From NCBI GenBank assembly GCA_021613335.1, contig JAJTWR010000005.1, positions 379,501 to 443,500 on the forward strand: a stretch of DNA of 64,000 bases, written 5' to 3'. Position 1 is the first letter of the stretch; each line of letters starts with the position of its first letter. Position numbers and translations under genes: made by a program. The stretch comes from Whitmania pigra. Its lineage: Eukaryota; Annelida; Clitellata; Hirudinida; Haemopidae. The notes under the pieces were generated by a model. It made no database searches. It was not told where the DNA came from and saw nothing but the letters and a program-made list of their open reading frames with translations. This document shows, one piece after another, positions 1-13,554 of this stretch.

Positions 1-69
1 TTGTTATTATTATTATTATTATATATATTAATTAATTAATTATATATTATTAATTAATTCTTATCACAG

Positions 70-1256
70 CTGATGGTTTACTGGATGTTGGTGAGGGGCA
101 TCTACAGACAGATGGCAGCCTTCAAACTAGGTTTTGAAACCTTCCTTCCTTTGTCTTCTCTTCAGTTCTTTTATGCGGACGAGGTTAGTCTGTACTCCTA
201 GTTGTTACTCGTCATTGAGTTAACTAGTTATTTATTATCAGCTAATTAAGTATTTATTAATTGCTAATTAGCTATTTATTACCAGTTGTTTGATTAGTTG
301 TTTGTTATAGACTTACTAATTTATTATCAGCTAACTGGTTATTTATTATTGGTTAGCTATTTTTACTATTGCTGTTTTTGGTACTCACATGGGAAACCAA
401 AGCTAATGTTATGCTTTCTCATCTTTAAACAACTTACATAAACATCCTTAAATAATAATTAACAATTTTAGTAAATTTCAATAATAACCACAGATTAAAT
501 GTGCCAACCAAAAAAAAACCAAAAAAACTAAACCACTCCTTTCAGTTGGACCGACTGTTCTGCGGCAGTCACAGGAAGGAGGAATGGACGGTCAAGTACC
601 TGTCCGAGGTGTGCAGACCCGACCACGGGTACACTCCCGATTCCCCTGCCGTCCAATTCCTGTATGCCGTGCTGTCCTCGTTCGATAGGCAGCAACAGCG
701 CATGTTCATCCAGTTCGTCACGGGCTCCCCGAGGTTGCCCGTAGGTGGTAAGTTTCGAGAGAGGGGCTGAAATGATTTGCGTGGGAGGTATTTTTATTGA
801 AAAAAATGTCTCTAAATTTTAAAAAATGTTATCATCAATGTTTATTAATTAATTGGTAGGGTAACTTATTGTTTATCTATTAGTTATCCATTAAATCTAG
901 ACTAATGTCTCTAAATTTTTAAAAATGTTATCATCAATGTTTATTAATTAATTGGTAGGGTAACTTATTGTTTATCTATTAGTTATCCATTAAATCTAGA
1001 CTAATTAATTGATTATTATTTTTTTTTTATTATTGTGATCACAATTTATCCATTCTCAGGCCTGAAGAGTCTGAGCCCTCCCCTGACCATCGTACGCAAA
1101 ACGACGGAGCACGGCCTCAACCCGGACGACTTCCTGCCCTCCGTCATGACTTGCGTCAACTACCTGAAGTTGCCCGATTATTCGACGCTCGAAGTCATGA
1201 AGAGGAAACTCGATGTGGCCGTGAACGAGGGACGATTCTCGTTTCATCTTTCTTGA
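70..1256 (+). CDS. TRIP12: E3 ubiquitin ligase TRIP12, C-terminal part of HECT domain (partial, 3' exons)
   Basis: Three exons at 70-183, 546-747 and 1060-1256 join in phase and end at TGA 1254-1256. The gene continues upstream of the window. The product is the C-lobe of a HECT ubiquitin ligase, which passes ubiquitin from E2 through a thioester cysteine to substrates. Exon 3 contains [16 protein letters not shown], whose Cys is the expected thioester site, and the protein ends in FHLS like TRIP12. Exon 2 carries CRPDHGYT and [13 protein letters not shown], which are near-identical to TRIP12 (Drosophila ctrip) rather than to other HECT families. Known for the family: nuclear ligase in the ubiquitin-fusion-degradation and DNA-damage pathways. 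Seen here: only about 170 residues. Splice sites are canonical (GTTAGT, GTAAGT donors; CAG acceptors). Confidence 0.93.
806..1003. repeat. Two-copy tandem repeat, 99-bp unit, in a TRIP12 intron
   Basis: Two nearly identical copies with a 99-bp offset (for example TGTCTCTAAATTTT at 807 and 906) lie in the last TRIP12 intron, between the donor at 748 and the acceptor at 1059. The few differences suggest a recent duplication. Confidence 0.9.
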
Positions 1257-3389
1257 ACCCGCTCGCCCTTTCTCACCGTGGTGCACAAAATCCCAGGCCA
1301 CTCGTCCTACTGATCGGGGAAGGCTGCTTTTCAGAAGAGAAGAAATTCTTCATCACTTTTTGATTCAAAATTCTGGCTTTTTTTAAACAATTTTCATTAA
1401 TTTCAATTGATTTGTTGAAGCATGGACATTTTTGTTTTGTTTCACCGTCGAGGTTGCACGTCTTCTCCAAGAGGAATTTGTGATATTTTTGTTTTAGGTA
1501 AGAGGCATCAACGAAAATTGGATAATGATGATGATGATGATGATGTTAATGATTATATCATTGTCTTCTTGGTGTAATAGCATGGCAAGTTAAATCATCA
1601 AAGTTTATTAAATTCAAGTGTTAATCCAATAAATCCTAATTTTATTTAAATTTCTCTAATAATTAATTTTATCTTTCTTCTCGAAGACAGTCGAGTCTTG
1701 CGGAATTGGTTCTGAACGTCAGGCGTAATTAAATTGGTAAAGAACTTATAATATCGGTCGCATTGTTAATTCTAGTTGTTTATTTTTAATTTGTTTTTTT
1801 CTTTTTGGTAAATAATTTTTCGTCACATTACAAAAACTCTAGAATTGAATATGCAATTGTTTACCACAACACATTTGTTGAAGCTTAGTGGTCAAAAAGT
1901 GGTCCCCGTAATGCTGCTCATTTGGTTGAGATTTGTGTTTATTTTCGAAGTTCATGAAATTATTAAGTAATATTGGGGTCAATAATTTCGGGGGAAGTTT
2001 TCATCTTAGAATCCAATCACACTCTTTCACCGATGCACTCTTTTGCACTCCCCACTCCAACAATTATTAAAGGTTAATTATTATATAATTAGTTACTTTA
2101 GGTAATTATTACGTTGCATAATTAGTTTCTATAATTTATTACGCTTTTATTACGATTTGGTTAATGTAGGCTGGTGTTATTCTTTTTAGACACCATTTAA
2201 AAATTCTTAACCTTAACTAGTTGCAGAACATTGCATTTTGAAAATCCCTGCACTCTACAGCATTGAATATTACTACAATTAAGTAGTTTCAATTATTATG
2301 AATATCATCGTCTTCCAGTTCACTTTTCCCATATTACCTATTATTCTCATACTACTATTACCTCTCCTTCTAATTTAATTTATTTATGTATTTCAATCAA
2401 AAAAGAGAGTCAAAAGTGTCCACTGATATAAATTTGAGTCAGTTACCCTTTAGGTATGGAGTGAGTAGACAAAATTTAAATCATTAAATTGTTAGAAATT
2501 ATTTTAAACTTCGTTAATTTTTTTCTCCGGATTTATGTTCTATTCAAATTCTCTTGAGACCCTTTGTTTGAGTGCAGTCGCAGTTCAGATTTTTATTGTG
2601 TAACAAGTTTCAACTGATTATTACAAATACGACTAGTAGCAGGGCTTCGTAGGACTAGAATATCGGGTCCTGAAGGTTGAACCTCAAAGTGTGCAAAGTG
2701 TATTCTGGAAATAACTGAAACAAGGATCGTAGGTGTTGTTTCTTTACCTTTATTACAGCACTATAACAATAGGTCTACAGTTATAACTGAATGTTAATGC
2801 AATCCCATTAATGAACCGATAAATGACCATCAAATTCAATCAAGATCATGTGAGGATCGGAACAGGTAAAGTTTAATAATGCTAGACAAAAAATTTAGAA
2901 ACATTTACTACATTTTGGAAATAATTAATACCACTTGGTTTAATAAATGTGTAAATATATTTAATAAACGAATAAAATATTGGAATAAGAGCAAAACGTT
3001 TTACTGACATGTTAATGCAAGGTTTTTGACAAAATCATTAGATTTCAATAATGTCCTGCTTTTATCAATGCGCACCTTTGAACAAATAAGTATCCGGAAC
3101 AATAAAATATTTGTCTATGGTTGAGTGGTCTAAACAAGGAAGCGAAATAGCGGAACTGATTTAGGGTTGTCGGCTAAATTAAAGAGATAATGGCTGTTAG
3201 TATTAATTTGATCTGAGTAGATTCTTAGAATTGCTTTTGGATTTTAATTAGATTATGTTTCACCGGGTCAAATAATGATTAATTTTGTGTTCCAATGAAT
3301 TATTTTGTATTATACTATTCTTATACTTGAATCTTGTGATTGAGCTCATGTCACTTAATATGTGATATGATTTGCACTCGAGCTAAATT
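1257..3389. other. TRIP12 3' UTR and AT-rich intergenic DNA
   Basis: There is a possible AATAAA polyadenylation signal at 1628-1633, about 370 bp after the TRIP12 stop. The rest is AT-rich DNA without a convincing open frame or splice-bounded exon on either strand. I see no RNA gene or mobile element that I can support here. Confidence 0.6.
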
Positions 3390-5797
3390 ATGGTTGCAGT
3401 AGCGCTGCTCATATCTATTTTTAAAATTTGAAATCATCTCTTATTTTTTACGTGAAAACAGTATCATTCCCAATTTACAAATGCTCCCCAACTTGTGGGC
3501 AACATGGCCCTGCTGCCTTTGAGAACCCAGTTTAAAGGACCTGCTCCAAAAGAATGTTTGTAAAATTGCTGTTTTTAATTTATTTTATTCCATGACTTGC
3601 TTAATAATGAAATTTAATTCATAATTTTCATGTTTTCTGATGTTCGATTGATTAATTGCTTGTTTGTTTATTTGCTTTGGAAATATTATTAATATTAATT
3701 ATTTTTTTTATCAAGTGATCATTACTTACGGTGACTATTTTAGCTGGTGATATGGACATCATCGATGAGGCTCTCCTGTACTTTAAGGCCAACGTCTTCT
3801 TCAGGAATTATGAGATAAAGGTTAACAATACATTAATAACATTAAGGTTAATGATATATTAATAACATTAAGGTTAATGATATATTAATAACATTAAGGT
3901 TAACAATACATTAATAACATTAAGGTTAATGATATATTAATAACATTAAGGTTAACAATACATTAATAACATTAAGGTTAATTATATATTTATAACATTA
4001 AGGTTAACAGTATATTTATAAGACATTCTATTTACATTTTGATAACAATGCAAATTTATTAAAATATCAGCTGACTTGTTTTGATCACGACCAACTTGTA
4101 ACTAAGCTTAATAAAGTAGTTTTTGAAGAGCTAGGAGTAGTTTAATATATTATAATTATGTAGAGAGTTATTGCAAATATGTAAATAATATTCAAATGAA
4201 TATTCATGTTTATGCATGCTCATCCACAGAGTGAAGCAGACAGGACGCTAATATATCTGACCCTGTACATCTCTGAGTGTTTGAAGAAACTCCAAAAGGT
4301 AACTAGGTAGAATTTAAAAATGTTAACTAGGTAGCACGTAGCATCGAAATACGTGTACTAAGTTTAATGCTTGTCTAGTATCTTTTAAAAACTTGCAAAC
4401 ATAAAATACACTTAATTTGACCAAAAGAGTCTACAGCTATCAGAGTTCTTCAAAAAATGTCTGTTGGATCAACACACACTAAATGAACAAAAGCATATTT
4501 TAAGAACGTTGAATAACATTTTGAAAGAGTGAAAGCACCTGCTTATCTATGCACTCGATCGTTTACCATATTGTTTACCTTACGAAGTCAAGATTATTGA
4601 ATTACTTTGTTTATTTTAAAACTAAAGTTATTCTATTCGTCATAAAAGTGCAAGTCAAAGAATGAGGGCTTGAAGGAGATGCAATCGCTCGCCATTGCCA
4701 GGTTCAGTCTGCCTGGAGAGGCCCAGTTTCCGCTCAATGCCATGTACACGAAGCCAGCCAATAGGAATGAGGAAGGTATGATGATGATTGTGTTGGCTTT
4801 GTTACAGATCGTTATCATCGCTAATGCTGGTAACAGAGTTACTGTTAAGAGTGTCAAATTATAATTGTAGTTGATATTATAATTAATTATAGTATTAGCA
4901 CTACATTGTGAGTAATATGATAACAGTATTTACCATTACTTAGTTTTTCACAAAGTAGGTTATTATCGGTCGATTTAGTCTCTAAATTCCTTTACTCATT
5001 TTAATTCAGCCTATTTATAATTACACTTGTAACAGTAAAATCGTGTGATTAATTTTTATTGTTTCTGCAATTCTGGCATTTCATTCAAAGCTGTCTCTTA
5101 ATTATAAAATACATTAGTGTAATATTAATTACATGGAAATAATTAATTAATAATTAACGATGCAAAACACCTCAGACAACATGAGAACATACATCCAGCA
5201 ACTGAGACAAGAGACGGGACTGAGACTCTGCGACAGGGTCTTCGACGAAAGCGATAAACCCAGCAAGGTATTATCTGTTTAATTGTTCTTAATTGTGCTG
5301 TAACACGTGAACATTATTTTATTAATTGCAAGTTGGAATTACCACTAATTCCTTCAATCGGTCAACATCGTTGACATCTGTTAGATCATCGTGACCCAAA
5401 GAATCTAATTTTTGAACTATTTTAGCCAGTATTTTGTAAACTACATTACCACCACCATTGTGTCAAATTCAACCTACTGTGTCTTTGACAGTGACGATGT
5501 TGATGATAACAGTGGTGGTGGCATTGATGATAGTACTCAAATGCAGTCATCAGATTGCACTGATATTGTGGTATATCGTTGAACCATCTTCAGTACATTT
5601 GCATATTTTAAGTGTTCCGAATGCCAGGGCTTCCCTGAATTATCTTGAATGTGTCCTTGTAAATAATATTAGGACACTTGCAATAACTTGTTAATAATGC
5701 TCAAGCCGTTCTGACATGACCTATTTTTCGACAGTGGTGGATGTGCTTTGTCAAGAGAAAGTTCATGGACAAGAGCCTTTCTGGACCAGGTCAGTGA
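3390..5797 (+). CDS. ARPC3: Actin-related protein 2/3 complex subunit 3 (p21-Arc)
   Basis: Exons at 3462-3555, 3744-3820, 4230-4298, 4649-4775, 5176-5267 and 5735-5797 join in phase and match ARPC3 along its length: YHSQ at the start, [70 protein letters not shown] and the C-terminus [12 protein letters not shown]3 is a structural subunit of the seven-protein Arp2/3 complex that nucleates branched actin filaments in the cytoplasm. The first codons are less certain. A tiny exon 3390-3398 (Met-Val-Ala, donor GTAGCG) followed by a 63-bp intron gives 176 residues, close to the 178 of the human protein, which starts MPA. A different upstream start exon is possible. Intron 3 holds a minisatellite starting exactly at its 5' splice site. 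Confidence 0.95.
3821..4020. repeat. 26-bp minisatellite starting at an ARPC3 5' splice site
   Basis: About seven and a half copies of a 26-bp unit of the form GTTAAYNATAYATTAATAAC plus ATTAAG. The first copy begins with the GT of the real donor at 3821, so each unit boundary recreates an AAG/GTTAA donor-like sequence. Confidence 0.92.
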
Positions 5798-6328
5798 GAG
5801 GTCAATTAACAAACAGAGAGCAGACTTGGACTCATCATCTTGATCGAATTAAAGTTTAATTAGTTGATTTTATTTTTATTACTAATGTTATCATTATTAC
5901 TATTATTATTGTTGTTTCATTATTAATGTTAACGACATTTTATAAAATTCGAACTCTCAGCTTTTGATTGTATTGGTAAATAGTAGTTTTCAAATATTTA
6001 AATACAATAAAGAGTCATGCAAATGAATCATCTTATTTCTCTTTATTCTAATAAATAATTCACTAATTAATTAATTAATTTAAAAGCTAAAAAACTTATT
6101 CCTAACATCTGAAGCACCACTCCTGAACTAATAATTAAATGCATCGACCGAGCCTTCGAAAGAAACAAACAAAACCCGTCGTCAAATCGAGACACGCTGC
6201 TCGTCGCGTCCAAACCGACGAGCGAAGCTTTCTTTCCTCTTGAAATTGAAAGAAATCGACGACATCCTTTTAATCTTGAGGAGAGAATCGAGAGAGAAAA
6301 ATATCAAAAACTCGAGCGGATCGTTTTC
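5798..6328. other. Shared 3' UTR space of ARPC3 and SMDT1
   Basis: This is the convergent gap between the ARPC3 stop and the SMDT1 stop. It holds a plus-strand AATAAA at 6006-6011 for ARPC3 and a minus-strand AATAAA (TTTATT at 6042-6047) for SMDT1. The stretch 6140-6320 is unusually rich in CG dinucleotides, probably 3' UTR of SMDT1, and shows no protein-like frame. Confidence 0.6.
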
Positions 6329-7518
6329 CTAGTCGTCGTCGTCGTCGCTTTCCGGCACGAAAATGTCGTGTTCCTCCAAAAGGTGGGCACCTGAAATGGC
6401 AATCGGGTCTCGGGATAATTCGTAAAAATCGGTGCGTGAGAATGGTTGTTTTTATCTCCAACGCTGTTTGGTCTGACTAATTATTATTATTATTATTATT
6501 TATGGCAAAAGATGTTAATGACTCGAGAGCTTCTAATGGAAAGTATTTTTATGAAAAATAACATTGTCATGAATAAATCATGAATAAATGGACAAAATCC
6601 TTAACTTATGATACCATCTCCCACAAAACTATTTTTAAAAAATGGCGTCGTGCTACACTCGACAAAATTATTTGAAAATAATTCATTATTAAGTAATCAT
6701 TTAAAATCGGTCAATTTAAAGTCCGACAACGCGACCTACCGGTTCTGCTGATGATGCCCCCAACGTAGATGGAGGGCATCACGACGAGCAGTACCTTGAC
6801 GACTCCGAACCTGATCCTGGTTGGCTTCTGGAGAATACTCCCGCTCTCGGTGTAAACCATCGACCTGGATGAGTTCGCGAGGACTGAGCCTCCTGGCAAA
6901 AATCCACTTCCTGAAAGTGTCAACAGGGATGTCAATAGATCTGCATGCCTGTTAGAGTTGCGATAGCTTTACTAATGAGCATGAATATTTAATAATAACA
7001 ATCGTCTGATGAAAATTTATACAGGCGAACAATTGAATATATGATTAGCTATTTAGACATTCTCAGGCCACCAACAATGTTTTATCAGCATCACAAGACA
7101 TCATCATAACAATGGCCTTTACATGTGTTTTTTTTCTAGCATTTTCTGTTATCTCACAATATTATTTTCAATAATATCACAACAATAAAGCCTTTAAACA
7201 AATATCAGTTTGTGAGAAATTGCAAATTAGCCCACATAGTTGAGAAATATTGTTATTGTAAAGGCAAGACAGCAATCTAATAGTTCATCATTGTTGGTCA
7301 TAACATTTTGGGCAAAATATTTCAAAAATTGGACGAATGCACTTTTTGGCACGAAACAATAATATGAAAGGTCATTCAACAAAGACAAAGGCTATTCACT
7401 TGATCAGCCTCGAAACCACATCAAACCAACAATCAACACTATACCAAACAAATAAACTGAATAGAGATTATAAAGAAATCATACTTAAATTGAAAACACG
7501 TTTGACGAGACTCGCCAT
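6329..7518 (-). CDS. SMDT1: Essential MCU regulator (EMRE), mitochondrial
   Basis: Three minus-strand exons, 7518-7485, 6910-6740 and 6390-6329, join in phase into an 88-residue protein (human EMRE 107). Residues 1-12 (MASLVKRVFNLR) form a basic amphipathic mitochondrial presequence. Then come the conserved LQKP proline motif, one transmembrane helix (VVKVLLVVMPSIYVGGIIS) with the G-x-x-x-S packing motif, and the signature tail LLEEHDIFVPES followed by five Asp. EMRE is a single-pass inner-membrane subunit that links MCU to its MICU gatekeepers and is needed for calcium uptake through the animal uniporter. The acidic tail is the part known to bind MICU1. The start is the first ATG upstream of a good donor (GTATGA). 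The gene is convergent with ARPC3 and divergent from the next gene. Nothing essential is missing; the presequence is shorter than in vertebrates. Confidence 0.95.
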
Positions 7519-8003
7519 CGTTTTCCTTTTTCTGTATTTACAGTAAAGACGATCAAAATGAAAGTAATTGGTGAATGTTTGGCTTATAAAATATTTCTTT
7601 AATTATGCTGACCAATGTAATAAAAATAAAAATATGAAAGATGGACAAAATTTAAAAGTTACGATAAACTAATAATAATATTTTTAATCTATGTTAATTT
7701 TATATTATGTAACTAAATTAATTGTAATTAATAATCTAAAGTTATATATTAATACCATAAATCAAATTAATTTATAGAAAATTTCAGCGCTCTCTAATTT
7801 CAAAGGTGGGTGATTCGAATGTGTAGTGGTTGCAAAACATTGTTAGACCTCGCATTGTAAGGGCTGGGCCTTCGTTTTTATTCGCTCGTTTATTACGTAA
7901 TTATTACCTTGAAGTTGCTATTTCAAGGTAGTTTCACACTTTATACATATTTCAAGTTTAATTTAAGAAGTTAAAGAATTTCGGCACATATTATCACTTC
8001 ACA
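7519..8003. promoter_or_regulatory. Putative bidirectional promoter between SMDT1 and the 8004 gene
   Basis: About 485 bp separate the start codons of two divergently transcribed genes, so the interval must hold both proximal promoters. No clear TATA box is visible at useful distances. AT-rich, and no coding signal. The call rests on gene layout, not on a recognised motif. Confidence 0.4.
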
Positions 8004-10564
8004 ATGGTCAGTTGTTGCAAAGTTGGAGTCGTTCAGTGCGAAATAACTTCCGACTCGTTTTTTTCAGAATAAAACTCCGGCATTACGAACTCCGCTCCCA
8101 CAGAGGGTTCCTTTCCAGAACAACGTCCTCCTCAGTACTCTGAACCGTCCTCTGCCAAACAGCACAGCCACAAAAAGAACAGTCGAGCCACCGAGGAGAG
8201 TTCCCCTGAAGATGGACTCAAACTCAAATAATGGTGACTCGAGCAAAAAGAGGTTGACTCCAGCTCCTCCTAAGAGAGTTAACGTGGCCGGGGACCGTGT
8301 GGAAAGCGATGTTGAGTCTGTTGCCGAGTCCCTTTGCAAAGAAACGCCTTGTGGCCAGAGTACCACTTCGAGCAATTTCAGGTACCAGACTAAGAAGACA
8401 CATTCAAGAACAAGTGGATGTAAGTGAATATTTGAATACTAATTAAGTATTAAGCTATAGCTTACTTATTTCTATTTCTAATTGAGAGCTAATTATTTAA
8501 AGTTTAGCATAATTTGTGTTGGCTTGTATGTACCATGAACTTGTGGTTATTAAGACACCGTTTCATGTATTTTGGTCGAGCTTGTTGAGTAACAAGGCTT
8601 GCTTGTGCAGTAACACTGGCTGGTTGTGCAGCTTTCTAAACAATTTGCAAGATCTTAAATTGTGTTAGGCACTTGCTTGGCTCCTTTGGATACTTTTCTG
8701 CCCAGGATATAAGCATATTTTTTTTATTTTAAGTTAAAATATTGAACTTTTGAGTTTTAAGTAATTTGTTAATATTTCACAAATTTATTATATCTCCATC
8801 GGTATATGCATGATAGAATTCTTCAATTAAACTATTTGAGGCTTTGCCGAAAGAGTTATCATGAATGCAGACATTTAATGCAGTGAAATATTCAAATTTT
8901 ACGTGTTAATTGGTTAATATAAGAAGATGTGTTGAATACAATTTGTAGCTGAAATTAAGTCGATTCAAATTTTAATTTTAAAATCAATTTTTTCTTTCGC
9001 AGCGAGAGCAATGGAAGATTTGCCGGTGAGACGTTGTGAATTTGTGCGATGTTTTTGTTTATTTCTGCTACATTGGCACTCGTAAAACTCTTCAATGACA
9101 TCCAAATATTTTGTTTGACATTGGTCTCCCAGGTTAACATTAATTTTCAAAAAAGTTTGCCATAGCCAAAGTAAACACGGTTGTGTGTACAAGTTATAAA
9201 TCAGTACTATTGTAGTGTGTATCAGTACTATTGTACTATTGAATGCAATTAATTTGTGGCGGCAGAATCTCGAATCGCTGAAGAAGCGTCTGGACTTCAA
9301 TTGCGAAGGTCCCGCATCCCCCGAACCTTCCAAAGCTTCGGAAGGTCGAGACACCAGAAATGACAGCTTCGACGATGAGGCAAGCGACGACTTCTTTTAT
9401 GCTTGCAAAAGGTATGCCGTGAACTTTCCCGGCAGCGACGTCGACGGTAGCGACGTGGAACGAGAAATCGAGACGGCATCGCCCAAGATGACGAAAAAGG
9501 AATTCGTGAGTGCCGTCAACCCGCAGAGAACAAGGTCGAGCAAAAAGTTGTTTGACAAAAACATTTCCCAGCCGTTGGAGGAGCAAAACGTTTTTCCACC
9601 CCGATCTAAACCCATCTTCGATAAGCTGAAAATACTGGGAGAGAAAAGTTTCGAATGCAAGTTCGACCTCCCCAAAGCGATTCTCAAGCTGTTGGCTCTT
9701 CAGGAGGCCAAGATGAAAGAGTCCTCCGAGGTCTACCAAGCTCTCGAAAAGATACGCGGGTCTTTGTTGAAGAAGATAGAATCGTTCCATTATGCAGAAA
9801 CCCTGATCGTGTCTCTCTTCACGAACAGCATTAAGGGGGCCTTTAGCAGTGCCATGGATGTCAAATCAGTTCAGAATCTGGCCCGATCTGTCTCTGCCAA
9901 GGTTGCCACCAGAAAGGAAATTCCGACCTCGAAGGGGAATTCGGATTCCAAAGTCACGAAAGGCAAAATCGACCGGATTGCCGAGAAGCAGAGCGGCATT
10001 TCGAGACTCGCGAAGCAAAACGCCGAGGGCACGTCCATGAAATTGAGGAGCATGACCAACGCAGGGAAGAAAACCGAGGCACCCCAAAAACCGGTCGCGA
10101 CCACGGCAAAGCCGAAAACCTCGGTCCCCAAACCCGCCCCTGCAAAACCCAAAGCTGCTCCGGTGTCCAAGATTCCATCCAGGAGTGCACCCTCAACTAG
10201 GAAAGGCAAAGAGAATGTTGGGAAGCAGTTAGGGCTTCCCGTGGCTCAGAGCAAGAAAAATGAGAAGCCCCTGGGGGAAAATCAGGAGAAGGAGAAAGTG
10301 GCAGAGGAGACGAAGGGAGAAGTCAAGGAGGAGGGAGAGACGGCAGACGCTTCGTGCGTGTCATTCCAAGACCTGCCGACCACCCCTGTCACCACGAGAC
10401 CGGTTCAGAGGAAGAGCATTTCGGACACGAGGATCGGAAAGGTTGGATTTTCGGTCGATTCATTGTCCGTGGTTGATTGGATATTTCCAGTTATAATCAA
10501 ATGTCAATTTTCTGCCGGTATTTCGTTAACGTGATTATTATTATTATTATTATATGTTATTATA

Positions 10565-10616
<52 letters not shown>

Positions 10617-11017
10617 GTTGTTATTTGACGAGTGCAAACTTTCAGGTGCGATGTTAAGTTGCTCTAGTTATGCAGTTGCAGAAGATTTAGCAGCTTGCTT
10701 TAATGGATTCAGCACTAAATAAAACGAGCATAAACCAGCTTTCCATATTTTATTTTATTTTTTTTTTGACCAGGATTAAATTGGCTTTAGAATTTTATAA
10801 CCAGTAGTTGCTTTTGAGATTCATGTACTTATGAATTTAAGATGTAAACGATTGTAATGTTTTGCACATACCAACGACAATGTATTTTGTTTTGTTCCAC
10901 TTGAACACGTTCTTAATGACGACTTTATTCTTCTTCTTCTTACAGCTCTTTGTCCGTGACCATAGCGACGACGACAAAAACAGTGGAAATCCCCCGAAAG
11001 ACATGTCGCCCCTGTAG
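8004..11017 (+). CDS. Unrecognised basic, low-complexity protein with a KEN box
   Basis: Exons at 8068-8419, 9003-9025, 9266-10441 and 10946-11017 join in phase and end at TAG 11015-11017. I do not recognise a family. The start is inferred: ATG 8004-8006 as a one-codon exon with donor GTCAGT and a 61-bp intron gives 541 residues; a different upstream exon is possible. The N-terminal part (to about 120) is rich in Pro, Ser, Arg and Thr-Pro sites. The middle (about 240-330) is predicted helical by eye. Residues about 340-470 are Lys/Ala/Pro-rich and contain KEN (bases 10208-10216), the destruction motif read by APC/C-Cdh1. A second Thr-Pro cluster (DLPTTPV) follows and the C-terminus is acidic. 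This profile resembles mitotic or chromosome-associated regulators, but that is inference. The donor at 10442 (GTTGGA) is weak, so the last exon is the least secure. AATAAA at 11259-11264. Confidence 0.65.
10534..10617. repeat. (ATT)n microsatellite in an intron
   Basis: Interrupted (ATT)n array in the last intron of the KEN-box gene, directly upstream of the acceptor region. Confidence 0.95.
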
Positions 11018-12404
11018 ATTGTTTACAGTTGCAGATCGTATGCACGTCCTTTGTTTACCTGTTGTACTGGTTTTAGTCCAAAGAGACTTTTGTGATCGCT
11101 TCATGTCAACGTTCAAAACTTGAAAGCGAAGCTGTTGTTTTTGCCGATGCAAGTTATTATCAAGTGCCCAGCTATTATCGTTTCATGTTTTATTGATGCC
11201 TAACGTTTTTGTGAGAAAGAGTTTATATATATATATATAAATATATGTGAAAAATGTAAATAAAGAAAACAAATAGAGACTATGCTTGTGTTCGAGTTCG
11301 TTTTGGGGCAAAAGAGGCTGTTATTAGTAAATTAATAATCGTAAAAAGTTGGTTGTTTATTTGCACTTTCGATTAGCCTGGGGATTCGCTTCAGTGAGCA
11401 CGGGGTGGGAGCTGCTAACCGTTTTCATTCAACCAGAACACAAAAGTTGCTTTATAATAACCGTAATAGATTGAGTGGATAAGGGCTTTTTGTTTCAGAT
11501 ATTAGAGGGCAGATATCACATGTAAGGGAACGGATTTCCAAACAAAGTAATTGATCGAGTTGTCCAGGTCTCAGTATTTTAGTATCATTATCACCCTCAT
11601 TATATTAGTCTTAATGCATTCATTAAAATTCGAGAGGATAATAAAACAATACTGATTTACTTTCACGAAACTTTCAAACGTTCAAAAGATTCAAACGAAT
11701 CCCGTGAGCATTAGGTCGTTTAATTTATTGCGTGTCCTTGAAAATAATTAATTATCTGATACACGGTTGCTTATATTTAATAATTGGATGATGTAAGAGA
11801 GTTAAGTCCAACAATCTGAATCAATTAACTGGTTAAAAGTTAATTTTATTTCTAAATAAATAATTACAAACTCAAATCGAAGCGAGGATCTTTCTTAGCG
11901 TGAGAAGACAGAATCGATTTTAGTGACTATCATGCGAATTTATTCGTAAAATAGAACATGTCGATTATGTCAGTTATGCAATTATCTCGCATTTGTTATC
12001 ATAATTAAAAATTAAAATAATTAAAATAGTTATCGCTAATGCGATTGTAATTAATAATGCACTTGTGAAATTACTTGGTTTGTGATTTATTTATTTATAT
12101 TTTTCAATAATTATTTTTCGCATTCCTGTCGCATCACAGCCTAAATGAAAACAGTTGTGCAACAGATACGTGTTCATTTATTAATAATATTATTATTATT
12201 ACTATTGTTATTATTATTATAATAGTAATAATTATTATAATAGTAATAATTATTATAATAGTAATAATTATTATAATATTATTATTATAATAAGTTATGA
12301 TTAATTATTATTATTATATATTAATTAAATATTATATATTATAATTATATAATAATTATATATTAATTAAATATTATATATCATAATTATTTACTTATGA
12401 ATAA
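11018..12404. other. 3' UTR and intergenic DNA with short tandem repeats
   Basis: It holds the 3' UTR of the KEN-box gene, a (TA)n run at 11225-11240 and its AATAAA at 11259. From 12180 to 12380 there are tandem copies of a 19-bp AT-only unit (TAATAGTAATAATTATTAT). I see no gene here. Confidence 0.6.

Positions 12405-13554
<1,150 letters not shown>

Noticed and set aside
6270..6461. 63-codon minus-strand frame over the last SMDT1 exon
   Set aside because: Wrong frame; the conserved EMRE tail is read in another frame on the same strand with a proper CAG acceptor.
9236..9790. 184-codon minus-strand frame opposite the KEN-box gene
   Set aside because: A shadow of the plus-strand exon 9266-10441, which has phase-consistent splice sites and a better composition.
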